The position numbers and the translations under genes are program-made. A stretch of DNA of 37,463 nucleotides from Gracilaria caudata. Its lineage: Eukaryota > Rhodophyta > Florideophyceae > Gracilariales > Gracilariaceae. Positions within the stretch are counted from its first letter, which is position 1. Each line of letters starts with the position of its first letter. The stretch spans positions 1 to 37,463 of the forward strand of contig JASCIV010000149.1 in NCBI GenBank assembly GCA_030374735.1. Direction: 5' to 3'. The notes beneath the pieces are model-generated. The model had not been told where the DNA came from and did no database searches. It saw only the letters and a program-made list of their open reading frames with translations. Shown one piece after another: positions 9,864-19,586 of this stretch.

Positions 9864-10151
9864 AATCGCTTGGACAGCGTGTGTAAATTATTTGGCTCGG
9901 TAGGATTTCACTTTGGATAGATCCGAGCATTCGGAAGATCTGGCATCATGAGTGAATGTCTTACGTGCTGTTGGTATACTTTCGGCTGGAAGGAATGTGT
10001 ATTGTACTGGATGGCCTGCACACACTAAGCGGAGCGTAGACACCGAAAGATTAGCCTTTGGAGGTTACTTGTGTGCCATTCGCAAGCTATTACTTACGAT
10101 TAACTTGAATGAGCACAAGGACGTGTATAGATTGATAAACCAAGGTCATGG

Positions 10152-11735
10152 TTACTGAATGGAATCTTCGGATTCCTTTCTTGGTCGTGGCACATCTGCC
10201 ATGGGGTGTTTCGGTGCTTCGGTCGTTTCCACTGGATTCTGCATATGAAGGTTATCCGACTTTTGATCTTCAGTTTCTCTGTCGTCTGCAACTCTGAAAA
10301 ACTGTTCTGCAACCTTTTTGTTCGGGGGAACACCATGGCCATGGAAATACATGGATCCAAGGTTTCGTAAGGCCTGAACACTTCCCAGTTCAGCTGCTTT
10401 TTGGTACAAAAGAAATGCCTCATGGTGATCTTCTCCAGTGCCAAAACCATGGAAATACATCGCTGCCGCGGAGCAGTACGCTTCAGCTTCACCCAAACGA
10501 CCAGCGGCAAGAAAATGCTTCAGTGCCTTTGAATAGTCAACACCCACGCCGTCCGACCCAGTGTAATACATCTCAGCAAGGCAGGTGTGCGCAGGACCGT
10601 GATCAAGACTCGCAGCCTTGTGCACGTATCGAAGAAAAGCACCCTGACTGATCTCCAGTCCTCCTTCGCCGTCCCTGTGCATAAGAGAGAAATAGTAAAG
10701 AGCTCCAGGATGTTCTTGAGCCGCTGCCATCTCGATATATTGGCGCGAAGATGCGAGATCAACCTTTACCTCTTTCGTACCGACTCTGTAGAGGTGGCCA
10801 AGGTAAAACTGAGCGCTGGGGTCACCGAGCTGCGCAGCCATTGCGAAGTTCTTCAACGCCACTTTCTCGTCGGGTTCTATACCTCCTAGTCCTCTTGTGT
10901 AAATTTGCCCGAGGTTGTAATAGGCGTCAACGTTATGTCTAATCTTTGTAGCAGTTTCATACAACTCGACTGCACGATTCGGATCTTCCCGCAAGATTTC
11001 GTTTCCAAGCACTACGAGTGCTTCGTCGTTACCTTGCTGAGCGGCGCGCTCCAACCAGGAAACAGCATCGTGGCGTTCTTTTGCCAAAGCCTCTTCTCGC
11101 TTTCGTTTCTCGAACTCTTCAAACTCAAGTGCCTGTTGATCGGTGAAACCTGCCTTCCGCCTGGCTTTTCTTACTCTTCGAACAAGTTCGGCAGGCTTCG
11201 GAGCATTAAGTAAAGGTCCATCTTTGGTTTCTACGTGCAGCATACCACGAGCTTCGCCCTGCTCGTTTACATCCACAGTGAAATCAGTTTGTGCTACTGT
11301 GTCCTGCATGCCCTGAACGCTTTTTTCTTTCACAATCTGTAGCTTCAAAGATCCCAAGCTGCATTGAGCTGCAGGATCTCCTTGTTCCGCAGCTTCATTG
11401 AACAGACGCAGCGCTTCCTCGCGATTTTCTTTAACGATACATCCTTCTCGAAACATAGACCCTAGAAGAGTTTTGGCACGTGGGCTGCCTTGCGAAACTG
11501 CAATGTTCAGGAGCTTTAAAGCTCTTTGAGCATTGTCTGTGTGAGAAGAGATGTTTTCCGTTAAAAGTTTTTCTGCCTGCTGAGCTAATGAATTTTGGTC
11601 GTCGAAAGCTGCATTGTGTTCATATGGTTCTGAGGACTTTGTAGAATACGGAAGTGTGCGACTTCTGGACAGAGTTATAAATTTCGTCTGGCTCGCTGCT
11701 CGGCATCTTCTAAAAAGCGAGAGCTGTCGAATCAT
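10152..11735 (-). CDS. Sel1-like repeat (TPR-type) protein, probably mitochondrial
   Basis: This intronless gene encodes 527 residues. The leader (MIRQLSLFRRCRAASQTKF...) is Arg/Ser-rich with no acidic residue for over 30 positions, a good mitochondrial presequence. The body carries about nine Sel1-like repeats, recognisable by A..LG..Y..G.G......A...F..AA..G...A units such as AEAYCSAAAMYFHGFG and ALRNLGSMYFHGHG, in two blocks (about residues 65-130 and 225-490) separated by a charged, Arg/Lys/Glu-rich linker near 180-220. Sel1 repeats form a solenoid that scaffolds protein complexes; known organelle and ER members include COA7 and SEL1L/Hrd3. Nothing in the sequence identifies the partner, and there is no signal peptide or membrane anchor of the SEL1L type. 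It is divergent from the LSD1-like gene, with a 606-bp shared upstream region. Confidence 0.78.
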   Translation of the reverse strand: MIRQLSLFRRCRAASQTKFITLSRSRTLPYSTKSSEPYEHNAAFDDQNSLAQQAEKLLTENISSHTDNAQRALKLLNIAVSQGSPRAKTLLGSMFREGCIVKENREEALRLFNEAAEQGDPAAQCSLGSLKLQIVKEKSVQGMQDTVAQTDFTVDVNEQGEARGMLHVETKDGPLLNAPKPAELVRRVRKARRKAGFTDQQALEFEEFEKRKREEALAKERHDAVSWLERAAQQGNDEALVVLGNEILREDPNRAVELYETATKIRHNVDAYYNLGQIYTRGLGGIEPDEKVALKNFAMAAQLGDPSAQFYLGHLYRVGTKEVKVDLASSRQYIEMAAAQEHPGALYYFSLMHRDGEGGLEISQGAFLRYVHKAASLDHGPAHTCLAEMYYTGSDGVGVDYSKALKHFLAAGRLGEAEAYCSAAAMYFHGFGTGEDHHEAFLLYQKAAELGSVQALRNLGSMYFHGHGVPPNKKVAEQFFRVADDRETEDQKSDNLHMQNPVETTEAPKHPMADVPRPRKESEDSIQ

Positions 11736-12341
11736 GGCACAAGCGAGTAATTATTCTCAAGCTGCCCGGACGGAGAGGACAACACTAGCCGGACAGAAAC
11801 GATTTCTGCTTCTATCGTCCTGCAAAAGATTCTCACCTTGTCTCACACGACACCCGTCGCAGGCTCAGATTCACTTTGTTGTCTGAAGACGCCGAGAATG
11901 GCGCTTAGTAGTCCAGTTCTCTAGAGGGACGACACACCAGCTGACGAAGAATCCATATCCGTCACACAACGTTACCGTATTGCCCGGCATATTGGATATT
12001 ACAATTAGAAGTCCTTAACTTCGAAGACATTTCGTCATTTTTCACTACATTTTACTACACATCTTGTTATTTTTCGAGGGACTTTATTAACGAACTTCCC
12101 GCCAGAATTCCAGCTTTGTTCGACCCCACTCAACTCGGTCAACCCAGAGTTCACAAGCAGTTGCGTGAAGTGACGCCTAGAAAGCCGTTTGAGGGATTTT
12201 CGAAGAATCTTGGAAGAGATATAAACCTCCCTATCGCGATTATCGACTGACTTCGTTCTGTCGAAGGCACAGAGCCGTGTGCCTTGCTTCCCTTTCGTCA
12301 AGCAGTCTCGAGCCCAAGCTTCGGATTAGAACCAGAGCTCT
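11736..12341. promoter_or_regulatory. Shared upstream region of two divergent genes
   Basis: This 606-bp region separates the start of the Sel1-repeat gene (minus) from the start of the LSD1-like gene (plus) and must hold both promoters. A stretch near 12035-12301 is open on the minus strand but has no recognisable product. The only clear structure is the hairpin at 12264-12285, listed separately. Confidence 0.5.
12264..12285 (+). repeat. Perfect 8-bp inverted repeat (hairpin) in the LSD1-like leader
   Basis: AAGGCACA, a six-base loop, then TGTGCCTT. It ends 56 bases before the ATG at 12342, so it probably lies in the 5' untranslated leader if transcription starts upstream. Its role is unknown. 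Confidence 0.5.
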
Positions 12342-15300
12342 ATGGGAAACTCAACGAAAGATGATGATCTATCAGTATCTGGTTCCCATCCAGGACTGCT
12401 ACAATCCGCTGCTGACTCTCCCGCGCGGAGTATCGTAAACAAATTGATCGAAAATGTTATCACCTCTGAGCAACCTTTTGCGCAGGCGCCTTCGAATCCC
12501 TTACAACCGCTTGTAAACGAAGCTGATGTGAAGCTGAGGGCGAAGTCCGAGAGCAAAATTCAAACGAACGGCGAGGGCTCACAGAAGAAATCTGACTTGC
12601 CTCAACATGCTACCGAAATCGTAGATCTCGTATCGGATTCGGATGAAGCTAATTCTCCTAACAAAACAGACACTACTAGTGCGAAGTCAAAGACTATCTC
12701 TAGTACTGAGAATGAGAGTACTGCTTTAGAGAAGTCACGATGTGGGGCGGAGACAGGCATATTGGAACGAATAGTGGCAAACATAAATGACTCTTATAAT
12801 TCGCTGAAGAAGCAAGCAGGAAATCAAATCCTCGATAACTCCCAAAAACAAGGCGGTCCCCGTGAACATCATTCGAAATCTGGTCCAAATGGGGTGAGAC
12901 CAGACGCTACCGGAGACAATAGTGGTTTCCCCCCGAAGAGCTACTCTTCAACCACTGAGCCTACCAAGGGGTTCTCTGAGTCAAAAACTAAACCTGTAAA
13001 TGAGGACGCATGCAAAGAGTCCGACGCACATAGTCCATTCGAACGAGAAAATGAAGAACCTGTTTATGGGGGGAAAGCCTCTCTTGACCACCTACAGATA
13101 CGTGGTGCAGTTAAATCCTTGTACGCAAAATCAGCGACTGCGAAGCTTTTGGAAAGCCCTCGCTCGAATAGAAGCCCGCTGCGTCACGAACCGGACAAAA
13201 AGTCAGAAGTCAGCCATGATGGAGACGAAAGTATCCCCGTGAAGCAGAAGAGCGCCGTACAAGCAGCGCATATAAGCTATTCAACCCAGGTAGTTGCTGA
13301 TGAAGCGCAAAATCATAAAAAGAGCAAGCAGAAACGAGTATACTCTGACACGGGAAACCATACGGATCTGAACTCGACGTGTGTAACACGGGATGCATCC
13401 AATCCTGAGGATGGGAAGGCAGGAGTCAGTGCGGACAAAGGTTTCGTCGGCAAACCTAACGAAATTTCCAACGAGATTGGTGCAGATTCACACAATCCGT
13501 CTCCAGAGATCACCCCCCAAAACGCCAAAACGAATGAATCCACCCTTCCTTCCATTCGTAATGATGGTAACAATGGGGAGCGGGCGGTCAGTGCTGATCC
13601 GAAAAAGTCTACCGATTCCCCCACACGATCTCGAAAGGATTCAGAAGAGGCGAGTGAAATACACGATGACCAAATGGATTGCTCACTAGCTAAAGAAGAC
13701 ATTCTTGATATCCGTACGAGCCCAGAAGAATTGGGAAGTCGAAAGCCGTTCTCACCCATCCTGCAAAAACGTGAATTAAGGAAATCTAAATCACTCAAGG
13801 GAGCACATCCTAAAGTGCCTTTGGTAGTGGATGCCGATAAGTCCATTGTACAATTCGATAAACATGGCCAAGGAAATTCGATTAAGAACAAGGAACGAGC
13901 CAGAAACCACAGTCCGAACCACGACCCAATGGATATTTCACCAGACGAAGAAGATACTCTTGGAGTCCATAAGAGCCCAAAAAAAGTGGAAACTCGAAAG
14001 CCGTTCTCACCCATCGCGCCAAGCAGTGAAGTAAGGAAATCAAAATCACTCAAAGGAGCACTTCGTAGGGTACCCTTGGTAGTGGATGGCGACCAATCCA
14101 TTATGCAGCTGGATGAACATAGCCTAGGAAATTCAATTACGAACAAGGAACGAGCCAAAGACCAAAATCCGAACGACGCAAATTATCTTTCCGCAGATGA
14201 AGAGGATACTCTCGATATCCGTACGACACCAAAAGAAGTTGGAAGTCCAAAGCCGCTCTCACTCAATGCGCCAAGCACCGAAACAGGGAAATCTAGGACA
14301 TCCATAGGAATACGCCGTAAAGCTGTGGATGCCGATCAGTCCAGAATCCCGTTGGATGACCAAGACCTTCGGAATTCAAGCACGAACAGTGAACGATCCA
14401 AGAGTCGTGTTTTGAACGAAGTCCCGTCAGGGAAAGAGAAAAGAGTTCTTGCACGAAGCCAGGAGCCTTCCCGTGAATCTCTCCAAGTTGACATGACCGA
14501 TAAATCGGGGTTGAGTGCTGCCCTCGCGAAGACGAGGATCCTGAAGCCATCTGCCAGTGAAAACGCTTTTCAGGGAAGGGATAAGGGCGGAGAAGAACCT
14601 CCCGTAAAGAGACACAAGTCTAATGAGCTTCGAATGACAACTCCTCGTCGTGCGAAGAAGCGAGAGAGAGTTGCGCCATCTTCCCCGTCTAAGCTTGAAA
14701 TGAAGCCGAGCACCGAAGAAGCCAGCTCAGAGAAAACCTCTAAAGGTGCATCCTTTTCTGGATACTCAGAGCTTTCAACTACATTCAGTCACAAAGTGAT
14801 GGCTGTAATCAACGGGAAGAAATTCACTGGATGGGTACTGGACTCAGAGAACATGAACATGACAATCGAAGAACCTCGCAGTAGGCGCGAGACTGAAACG
14901 AAAAAGTTGCCAAATGGGGCTCCGCCTGGTTCTCCCATGACTCGCGAAGCCAAGCGGGATCTTTTCTTGAGCGCCAGTGGACACCCAGAATCAATGATGG
15001 TTAACAGCGTGTTGCGAAGAAGTGTCATCGTTGTTGGTGCTGGGATAGCCGGAATTGCTGCTGCTAGGGCTCTTCATGACCGTGGGTTCAAAGTTACCAT
15101 TTTGGAGGGACGTGGAAGAATTGGCGGAAGAATTGCGACGGATTGGTCGAGCGGATTTCCGGTTGATCTTGGTGCAGCCTATATCCATGGAGCTTTCGGA
15201 AACCCGTTATCCGAAATAGCACGGGATGCTGAACTATCCACCTTTGCCCCGAAGGATGTGGATACTTTGTTCTACGCAGATGGAAAGCAAGTGCGTCGAG

Positions 15301-16766
15301 AAATGGATGAATTGGCTGAAAATGTATGGAAGGCTTTGCTGCGGCGTGCGGGGATCGTTGCGAAGATGGATATTCTGAAACAGCGAGATACTGATATTGC
15401 CTTGGGAAAGTTGCTCAATAGACTGAAGATCAACGTGAAAGGCGGCTGTAGTGATGAGCTGAATGTACTGCTTGGATGGCATGCTGCTAATCTGGAAATG
15501 GCATGTGCATCTGAGCTCAGTCAATTGAGTGCAAAACACTATGATATGGATGATCGCGCTGGGTTTTCGGGCTCCCACAAACTAGTTCGCGACGGTTTCT
15601 CGTCCATAGTACATACCCTTGCGTATCAATTAGACATTCGTTGTGGTTCTCGAGTGGTGTCGATTCAACGAGATGTTCCCATTAAGAAGGATGAGGTTAC
15701 TGGTCAAGAAGAGGCAAAGGAGCAGCTGAGTAATAGTGGAAAGGCGTCAAAACCAGAAAGCACTGATTTCAAGATAGGATCTTTGGAACAAGACGTAGCA
15801 ACAGAGCAGACTACTGGAGTGCGTGTGATCACTGAGGACGGATACGAGCACTTTGCCGAATCGTGTATACTTGCGACACCCTTAGGTGTTTTACAGTCGG
15901 AAGATATAGCTTTCTTTCCACCGTTACCCAAGAAGAAGCGCTCCGCTATTAATAATGTCGGTTTTGGTTTAATCAACAAAATTGTGTTACAGTTTGATAC
16001 TCCATTCTGGGCAAATGTCAAAGACGCCATGTCGACTGGGCAGAACGGCGTTCCAGAGTGGAGCAAAGAAGCCGGGCGGCTTGGTGGGTCAAGTACGGGT
16101 GAAGGCGACCATCAATGGCAGGAAGGGCCTGACCAACTTGGTCGTGTTTCACAAGAGCAAGGGGTTTTTTCATACTTCCTTTCCTTATGGCGATGTGTTG
16201 GTGCCCCGATTCTTGTTGCTGTGGTTGCAGGAAAATTCGCTGAATTTATTGAAGGATGTTCGGACTCCGAAGTAGTCGACATGGCTTTGAAGGCTCTTTC
16301 GAAAATGTTTCCTGACAATCCTCCTTCCCGACTTGTATCACACATTGTAACAAGATGGAAGGCCGACAGGTTTTCTCGAGGGTCCTACTCATATGCTAAA
16401 GTGGGAACAACTCCGCAGGACTACACAGAAATATCCAAGCCAGTGGGGAAACTTTATTTTGCAGGTGAGGCTACTCACCGTGATCATCCTGCTACGGCTC
16501 ATGGCGCGTATATGAGTGGGATTCGGGAAGCAGCCCGAATAATTTCGCGATGTAGTTTGGATGAATCATTGCGAAGGCAATACGCTCGGGAGCTGTTTGT
16601 GATGCAGAATCCTCTTGCGTCTCTAGAGAACGAAAACTTCAACGCTGAAAAGGTTCCAACTACACCGCCTAGGCGAACAAACGGAAATGGAAATAGTCGT
16701 ATTACACAGAAAGGAACGAACTCTCGTACCCCTAGGAAGCGTAGGAAAGGCAGAAAGTCGGATTAA
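12342..16766 (+). CDS. LSD1/KDM1-like flavin amine oxidase with long disordered N-terminus
   Basis: This 1474-residue intronless protein ends in a complete FAD-dependent amine oxidase domain (about 893-1420). It has the dinucleotide-binding VVGAGIAGIAAARAL at about 897-911, RIGGRIATDW, then KHYDMDD..GFSGSHKLVRDGFS, which closely follows LSD1 (KHWDQDD..EFTGSH..VRNGYS). K1213 in LINKIVLQF corresponds to catalytic Lys661 of human LSD1, and the C-terminal FAD motif is YFAGEATHRDHPATAHGAYMSG. LSD1 enzymes demethylate mono- and dimethyl-lysine on histone H3. The SWIRM domain and the CoREST-binding Tower insertion are not visible; two low-complexity inserts interrupt the domain instead. Residues 1-880 are Ser/Lys/Glu-rich and disordered, with a SUMO-interaction-like IVDLVSDSDE (93-102) and three repeats of about 84 residues (453-700). 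A polyamine oxidase role is less likely given the LSD1-type motifs. The basic tail looks like a nuclear signal. Confidence 0.82.
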   Translation: MGNSTKDDDLSVSGSHPGLLQSAADSPARSIVNKLIENVITSEQPFAQAPSNPLQPLVNEADVKLRAKSESKIQTNGEGSQKKSDLPQHATEIVDLVSDSDEANSPNKTDTTSAKSKTISSTENESTALEKSRCGAETGILERIVANINDSYNSLKKQAGNQILDNSQKQGGPREHHSKSGPNGVRPDATGDNSGFPPKSYSSTTEPTKGFSESKTKPVNEDACKESDAHSPFERENEEPVYGGKASLDHLQIRGAVKSLYAKSATAKLLESPRSNRSPLRHEPDKKSEVSHDGDESIPVKQKSAVQAAHISYSTQVVADEAQNHKKSKQKRVYSDTGNHTDLNSTCVTRDASNPEDGKAGVSADKGFVGKPNEISNEIGADSHNPSPEITPQNAKTNESTLPSIRNDGNNGERAVSADPKKSTDSPTRSRKDSEEASEIHDDQMDCSLAKEDILDIRTSPEELGSRKPFSPILQKRELRKSKSLKGAHPKVPLVVDADKSIVQFDKHGQGNSIKNKERARNHSPNHDPMDISPDEEDTLGVHKSPKKVETRKPFSPIAPSSEVRKSKSLKGALRRVPLVVDGDQSIMQLDEHSLGNSITNKERAKDQNPNDANYLSADEEDTLDIRTTPKEVGSPKPLSLNAPSTETGKSRTSIGIRRKAVDADQSRIPLDDQDLRNSSTNSERSKSRVLNEVPSGKEKRVLARSQEPSRESLQVDMTDKSGLSAALAKTRILKPSASENAFQGRDKGGEEPPVKRHKSNELRMTTPRRAKKRERVAPSSPSKLEMKPSTEEASSEKTSKGASFSGYSELSTTFSHKVMAVINGKKFTGWVLDSENMNMTIEEPRSRRETETKKLPNGAPPGSPMTREAKRDLFLSASGHPESMMVNSVLRRSVIVVGAGIAGIAAARALHDRGFKVTILEGRGRIGGRIATDWSSGFPVDLGAAYIHGAFGNPLSEIARDAELSTFAPKDVDTLFYADGKQVRREMDELAENVWKALLRRAGIVAKMDILKQRDTDIALGKLLNRLKINVKGGCSDELNVLLGWHAANLEMACASELSQLSAKHYDMDDRAGFSGSHKLVRDGFSSIVHTLAYQLDIRCGSRVVSIQRDVPIKKDEVTGQEEAKEQLSNSGKASKPESTDFKIGSLEQDVATEQTTGVRVITEDGYEHFAESCILATPLGVLQSEDIAFFPPLPKKKRSAINNVGFGLINKIVLQFDTPFWANVKDAMSTGQNGVPEWSKEAGRLGGSSTGEGDHQWQEGPDQLGRVSQEQGVFSYFLSLWRCVGAPILVAVVAGKFAEFIEGCSDSEVVDMALKALSKMFPDNPPSRLVSHIVTRWKADRFSRGSYSYAKVGTTPQDYTEISKPVGKLYFAGEATHRDHPATAHGAYMSGIREAARIISRCSLDESLRRQYARELFVMQNPLASLENENFNAEKVPTTPPRRTNGNGNSRITQKGTNSRTPRKRRKGRKSD
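13698..14440 (+). repeat. Three tandem coding repeats of about 84 codons
   Basis: Units begin at 13698, 13953 and 14205 (spacings 255 and 252 nt, all in frame) inside the LSD1-like gene. Shared landmarks are D(I/T)L(D/G)(I/V) at the start, then SP or TP with K/E, KPFSPI or KPLSLN, RKSKSLKGA, VVDADKSI or VVDGDQSI, and N(S)ITNKER with small changes. The third unit is the most diverged and shortest. Unequal divergence suggests an old duplication still under some constraint. Confidence 0.8.
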
Positions 16767-16895
16767 CAGAAGATACTGAAGACAGATAGATTGACTATCT
16801 TGCATGTAGAGGAACCCGGATAAAGTGAGTATCGTGTATCGCATTCAACAAGGGAAATCGTGAAAGTCCCTCAGGCCTGGTTCCGTAACGAGCAC

Positions 16896-16914
16896 GCTCT
16901 CTCTCTCTCTCTCT
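16896..16914. repeat. (CT)n microsatellite
   Basis: About nine CT units in a row, followed by GCAGG. A shorter CT tract occurs near 17340-17351 and a GA tract near 18844-18856. Confidence 0.75.
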
Positions 16915-17264
16915 GCAGGGGCGAAGAAATGGTATCCTTCCAGATTACTTTTAAGGGTATCATAGCAAGGGCTGCTTGTTTCGGTAATAGCGTTCATTCA
17001 GAAGGTCCCTAGATGTTTATCCTTAACTGCTGTAACCTTTACTCCTAAAAGAACCAAACCAGCTGGATGCTCCTGGGACCAGCCTGGTGCAAATGAGAAG
17101 TTTTTCTAGTGCCCTTTCAATCCAGTGTCGGTTGCTTATACCCTCCTTCCTCCGAGTATTTACTACAAGCAGAGCGAAGGAACGGCTACTGACTCAGCAC
17201 ATAAAGGCCTTACTTTCTTCTCTCCATTATTAACAACCCTTCCAACCCTTGCACTAAATGAATT

Positions 17265-17930
17265 TCACGTGTGTACACCGAGATGCATCCCTCCGCAAGA
17301 GTAGTTCTTGCAGGGTGGGCCAGCGACTTCACACCATTTTCTCTCTCTCTCTGTTTGTGAGCACATAAGCTTAATTACCACTTCCTGCGAAGCACTTTTG
17401 TCGAGAAAGCGCTCTCTCACTAGTAGGTTCAACATCTTTTCAGGCCACTTTTTGATCATATCAGCAACAAGTAATCCTCTTCGCTCACGTGGGGACGGCA
17501 AGCATATGCATAATCTTCTGGAACATGTTCTATTAGAGCATCTTAAAACATAATGCTCCACACTGTGCAGGACGCCCGGTCTGCAGTTGCACACTAGTCC
17601 TTTCTTCTGCAAATAAGATCCAAGGGGATGCAAGGTCGGAGTATGCCCAACGTAGGGATAAGGTGACCTCAGCTTCTCGAAACCGACAACTTTCTTCAAG
17701 AACTTTGCCACAACAGATAACAATGCTTTTGGACCTCTTTTGCTCTTCACTTTTCTACGGGCTTCGGAAAAGTCCACCGGAACCAGAATTTTCCCTTCCA
17801 TAGGTATGTTCAACGCTTCTTTTGCCAAGTTACACCATTCTAAAATGTGGAGACTGTCGCTATTGCGCAGGAGCTCGTCATCGTTCTCATCATGAGAATG
17901 AGTTGCTCGCTTTGGCCTTTCTGCAGAGAG
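17265..17930 (-). pseudogene. Fragment resembling the C-terminus of a non-LTR retrotransposon polyprotein
   Basis: The minus-strand frame from about 17930 down to the stop at 17265 has no ATG near its start, so it is not a complete gene. Its middle part reads HPLGSYLQKKGLV followed by a Cys/His cluster, CNCRPGVLHSVEHYVLRC. This layout (a leucine-rich helix, then CxC, then a VEHxxxxC) is typical of the segment after the reverse-transcriptase domain in LINE-like elements. Neither a catalytic reverse-transcriptase motif nor a target-site duplication is visible, so the element is either truncated or the similarity is fortuitous. It lies in the gene-poor stretch with other low-complexity DNA. Confidence 0.35.
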
Positions 17931-17994
17931 AAGCCTTGTCTAGAGGCTTTACTTCAGTCTAGTAATTGAAGGATGTTGTCCAAAATAAAGAAGC

Positions 17995-18030
17995 AGAAGA
18001 AGAGTTGCTCGCTTGAACTACTCTTCTTCT
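17995..18030. repeat. Perfect 11-bp inverted repeat with 14-base loop
   Basis: AGAAGAAGAGT at 17995-18005 is answered by ACTCTTCTTCT at 18020-18030. The flanking word GAGTTGCTCGCTT also occurs about 100 bases earlier, near 17900. No gene contains it. Confidence 0.6.
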
Positions 18031-19586
18031 TCTTCTTTTTATGAGCAAGTAAGCCAAATTACGACTTACTGAACTACTCGAAAATGGGTGCTAATACAAA
18101 ACAACAAGACTCATCATGTACAATTAATCTCCTATCCCGTATCAACCTTCGTGCGTTTTCCTGTTCGCCCTCGTTTCCTTTTTGCGCCACACATGAACTT
18201 GATGGCTCTAACTCTTTGTTCTGAACGGAGGGGGGTTTAAACACAGGGCAGGACGTGAAGACACATATCATGATATCCGAACTTTTTAAACCTCTACAAT
18301 GGCACCACCTAATCAGAACATACAGAGTAGCCCACCCCTCTCCCCGTCTGAGTCGCGGTACAGTGGGATGAAGGATGGCACTGCGGCACAGTGTTACACT
18401 ACCGACCTACAGAAGAGCTTCGAAATGAGCCATGTGTCACCCAGTTTAAATCCAGACACGCATCACCACCGCGTTCTGGGATGCACTACGACAGTGGCTT
18501 CACGATGGGACACTAACAGCAAGAGGACTCCAAAACGGTCATCGAAGCTGATTGGCACGAGCTGCAGATCGAGTTCATGCAAAAAGATTCAGAAAGCAAT
18601 AGCCCTCTACCCTTGTACCTGCTGGACTTAATGTTAGTTCCTACACTGCAGAGGTGCAGCAATGCTGAATGCAGTCCAAAGTTTGCTGCAAGATTTTAGC
18701 GGTTGTATTCGGCTTAAGAAGTCCAGTAGAACAGCAGATAAAGTGGGGGCACATGCGATCCGCCTTCCCGTGGTGTGCCTGACTTCCTTTTGGAAGCGAA
18801 ACGGATCTGCGTTTGGGACTCCGAAGGAGACGCACCCGTAAAAGAGAGAGAGAGAGATAAAGTGGAGTATGATTTGATGGACGTTAAGGCTGCATTGAAG
18901 ATGAAGCAAAGTATTCATCGATTGTTGCCGGAGAACGACGAAGGAGAGGGGATCTTAGACGTTCACGAAGAGCTGAGACCACCTTGGCACAGTTGTGCAA
19001 TAGGCATACGCATTCCCTTCATCCGGTGGCGGGTTTCTTGGAGAACAAAATGCTGCGAAGTGAATGCGTGGCCTTTTTAGGAAGGGAGATGTACCTGTAA
19101 GGCACGTCTCGGTTTAGTAGTGAAGAAGAAGACGTACTTCTCAGGTCCCCCCAGTTTCACTGCAGTGTCTTCGGCCTGGAGTGAAACAGTAGAGCTCAAG
19201 ATTTCCATGCATGATAGCTGGGTTGGATGCTTGTTCCAGCTCATCTGGTTTCTGGTTTCGACTCAGAAGAGAACGCTGTAAGGGTTTAACCCTGTATCTT
19301 GGGGATTAGCCCTTTCTGGCTCAGTCGGCAACTACACGTACGGGTAGAACGCTACTGTGTAGTTGCATTAGTGCACCATACGCACGCACATTTAAATCAA
19401 TTGACAAGCAGAAATTATAGGCTTTTCAGACAATCCTTCAACGAGCGAGGTAGGTTGCCCAATGCAGCTTCAACTGCCAGCCGTCTCCTGAGAGCGACCA
19501 TCATAAGACCAGATTGCTACCTTCGGCGTTGCATTCTCAGCCTTTGGGTGCAGGCTTCTCCGTTTTTTTAGAGCGTTATTTGAACC

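Larger units (their letters stand above)
16767..19586. other. Gene-poor region with low-complexity DNA and probable element debris
   Basis: These 2.8 kb between the LSD1-like gene and the 701-residue gene carry no intact gene that I recognise. They hold short CT/GA microsatellites (near 16896, 17340 and 18844), a hairpin at 17995-18030, the retroelement-like fragment at 17265-17930, and broken frames between 18299 and 19080. One of these broken stretches (about 18497-18690, +) reads as a plausible protein segment with a CSNAECSPKF motif, but it is closed by stops and lacks a start. The pattern suits decayed mobile DNA. Confidence 0.4.

Noticed and set aside
18299..18631. A 110-codon plus-strand frame starting MAPPNQN
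   Set aside because: No domain, Ser/Thr-rich, and the neighbouring frame reads better as protein over part of it; likely decayed mobile DNA.
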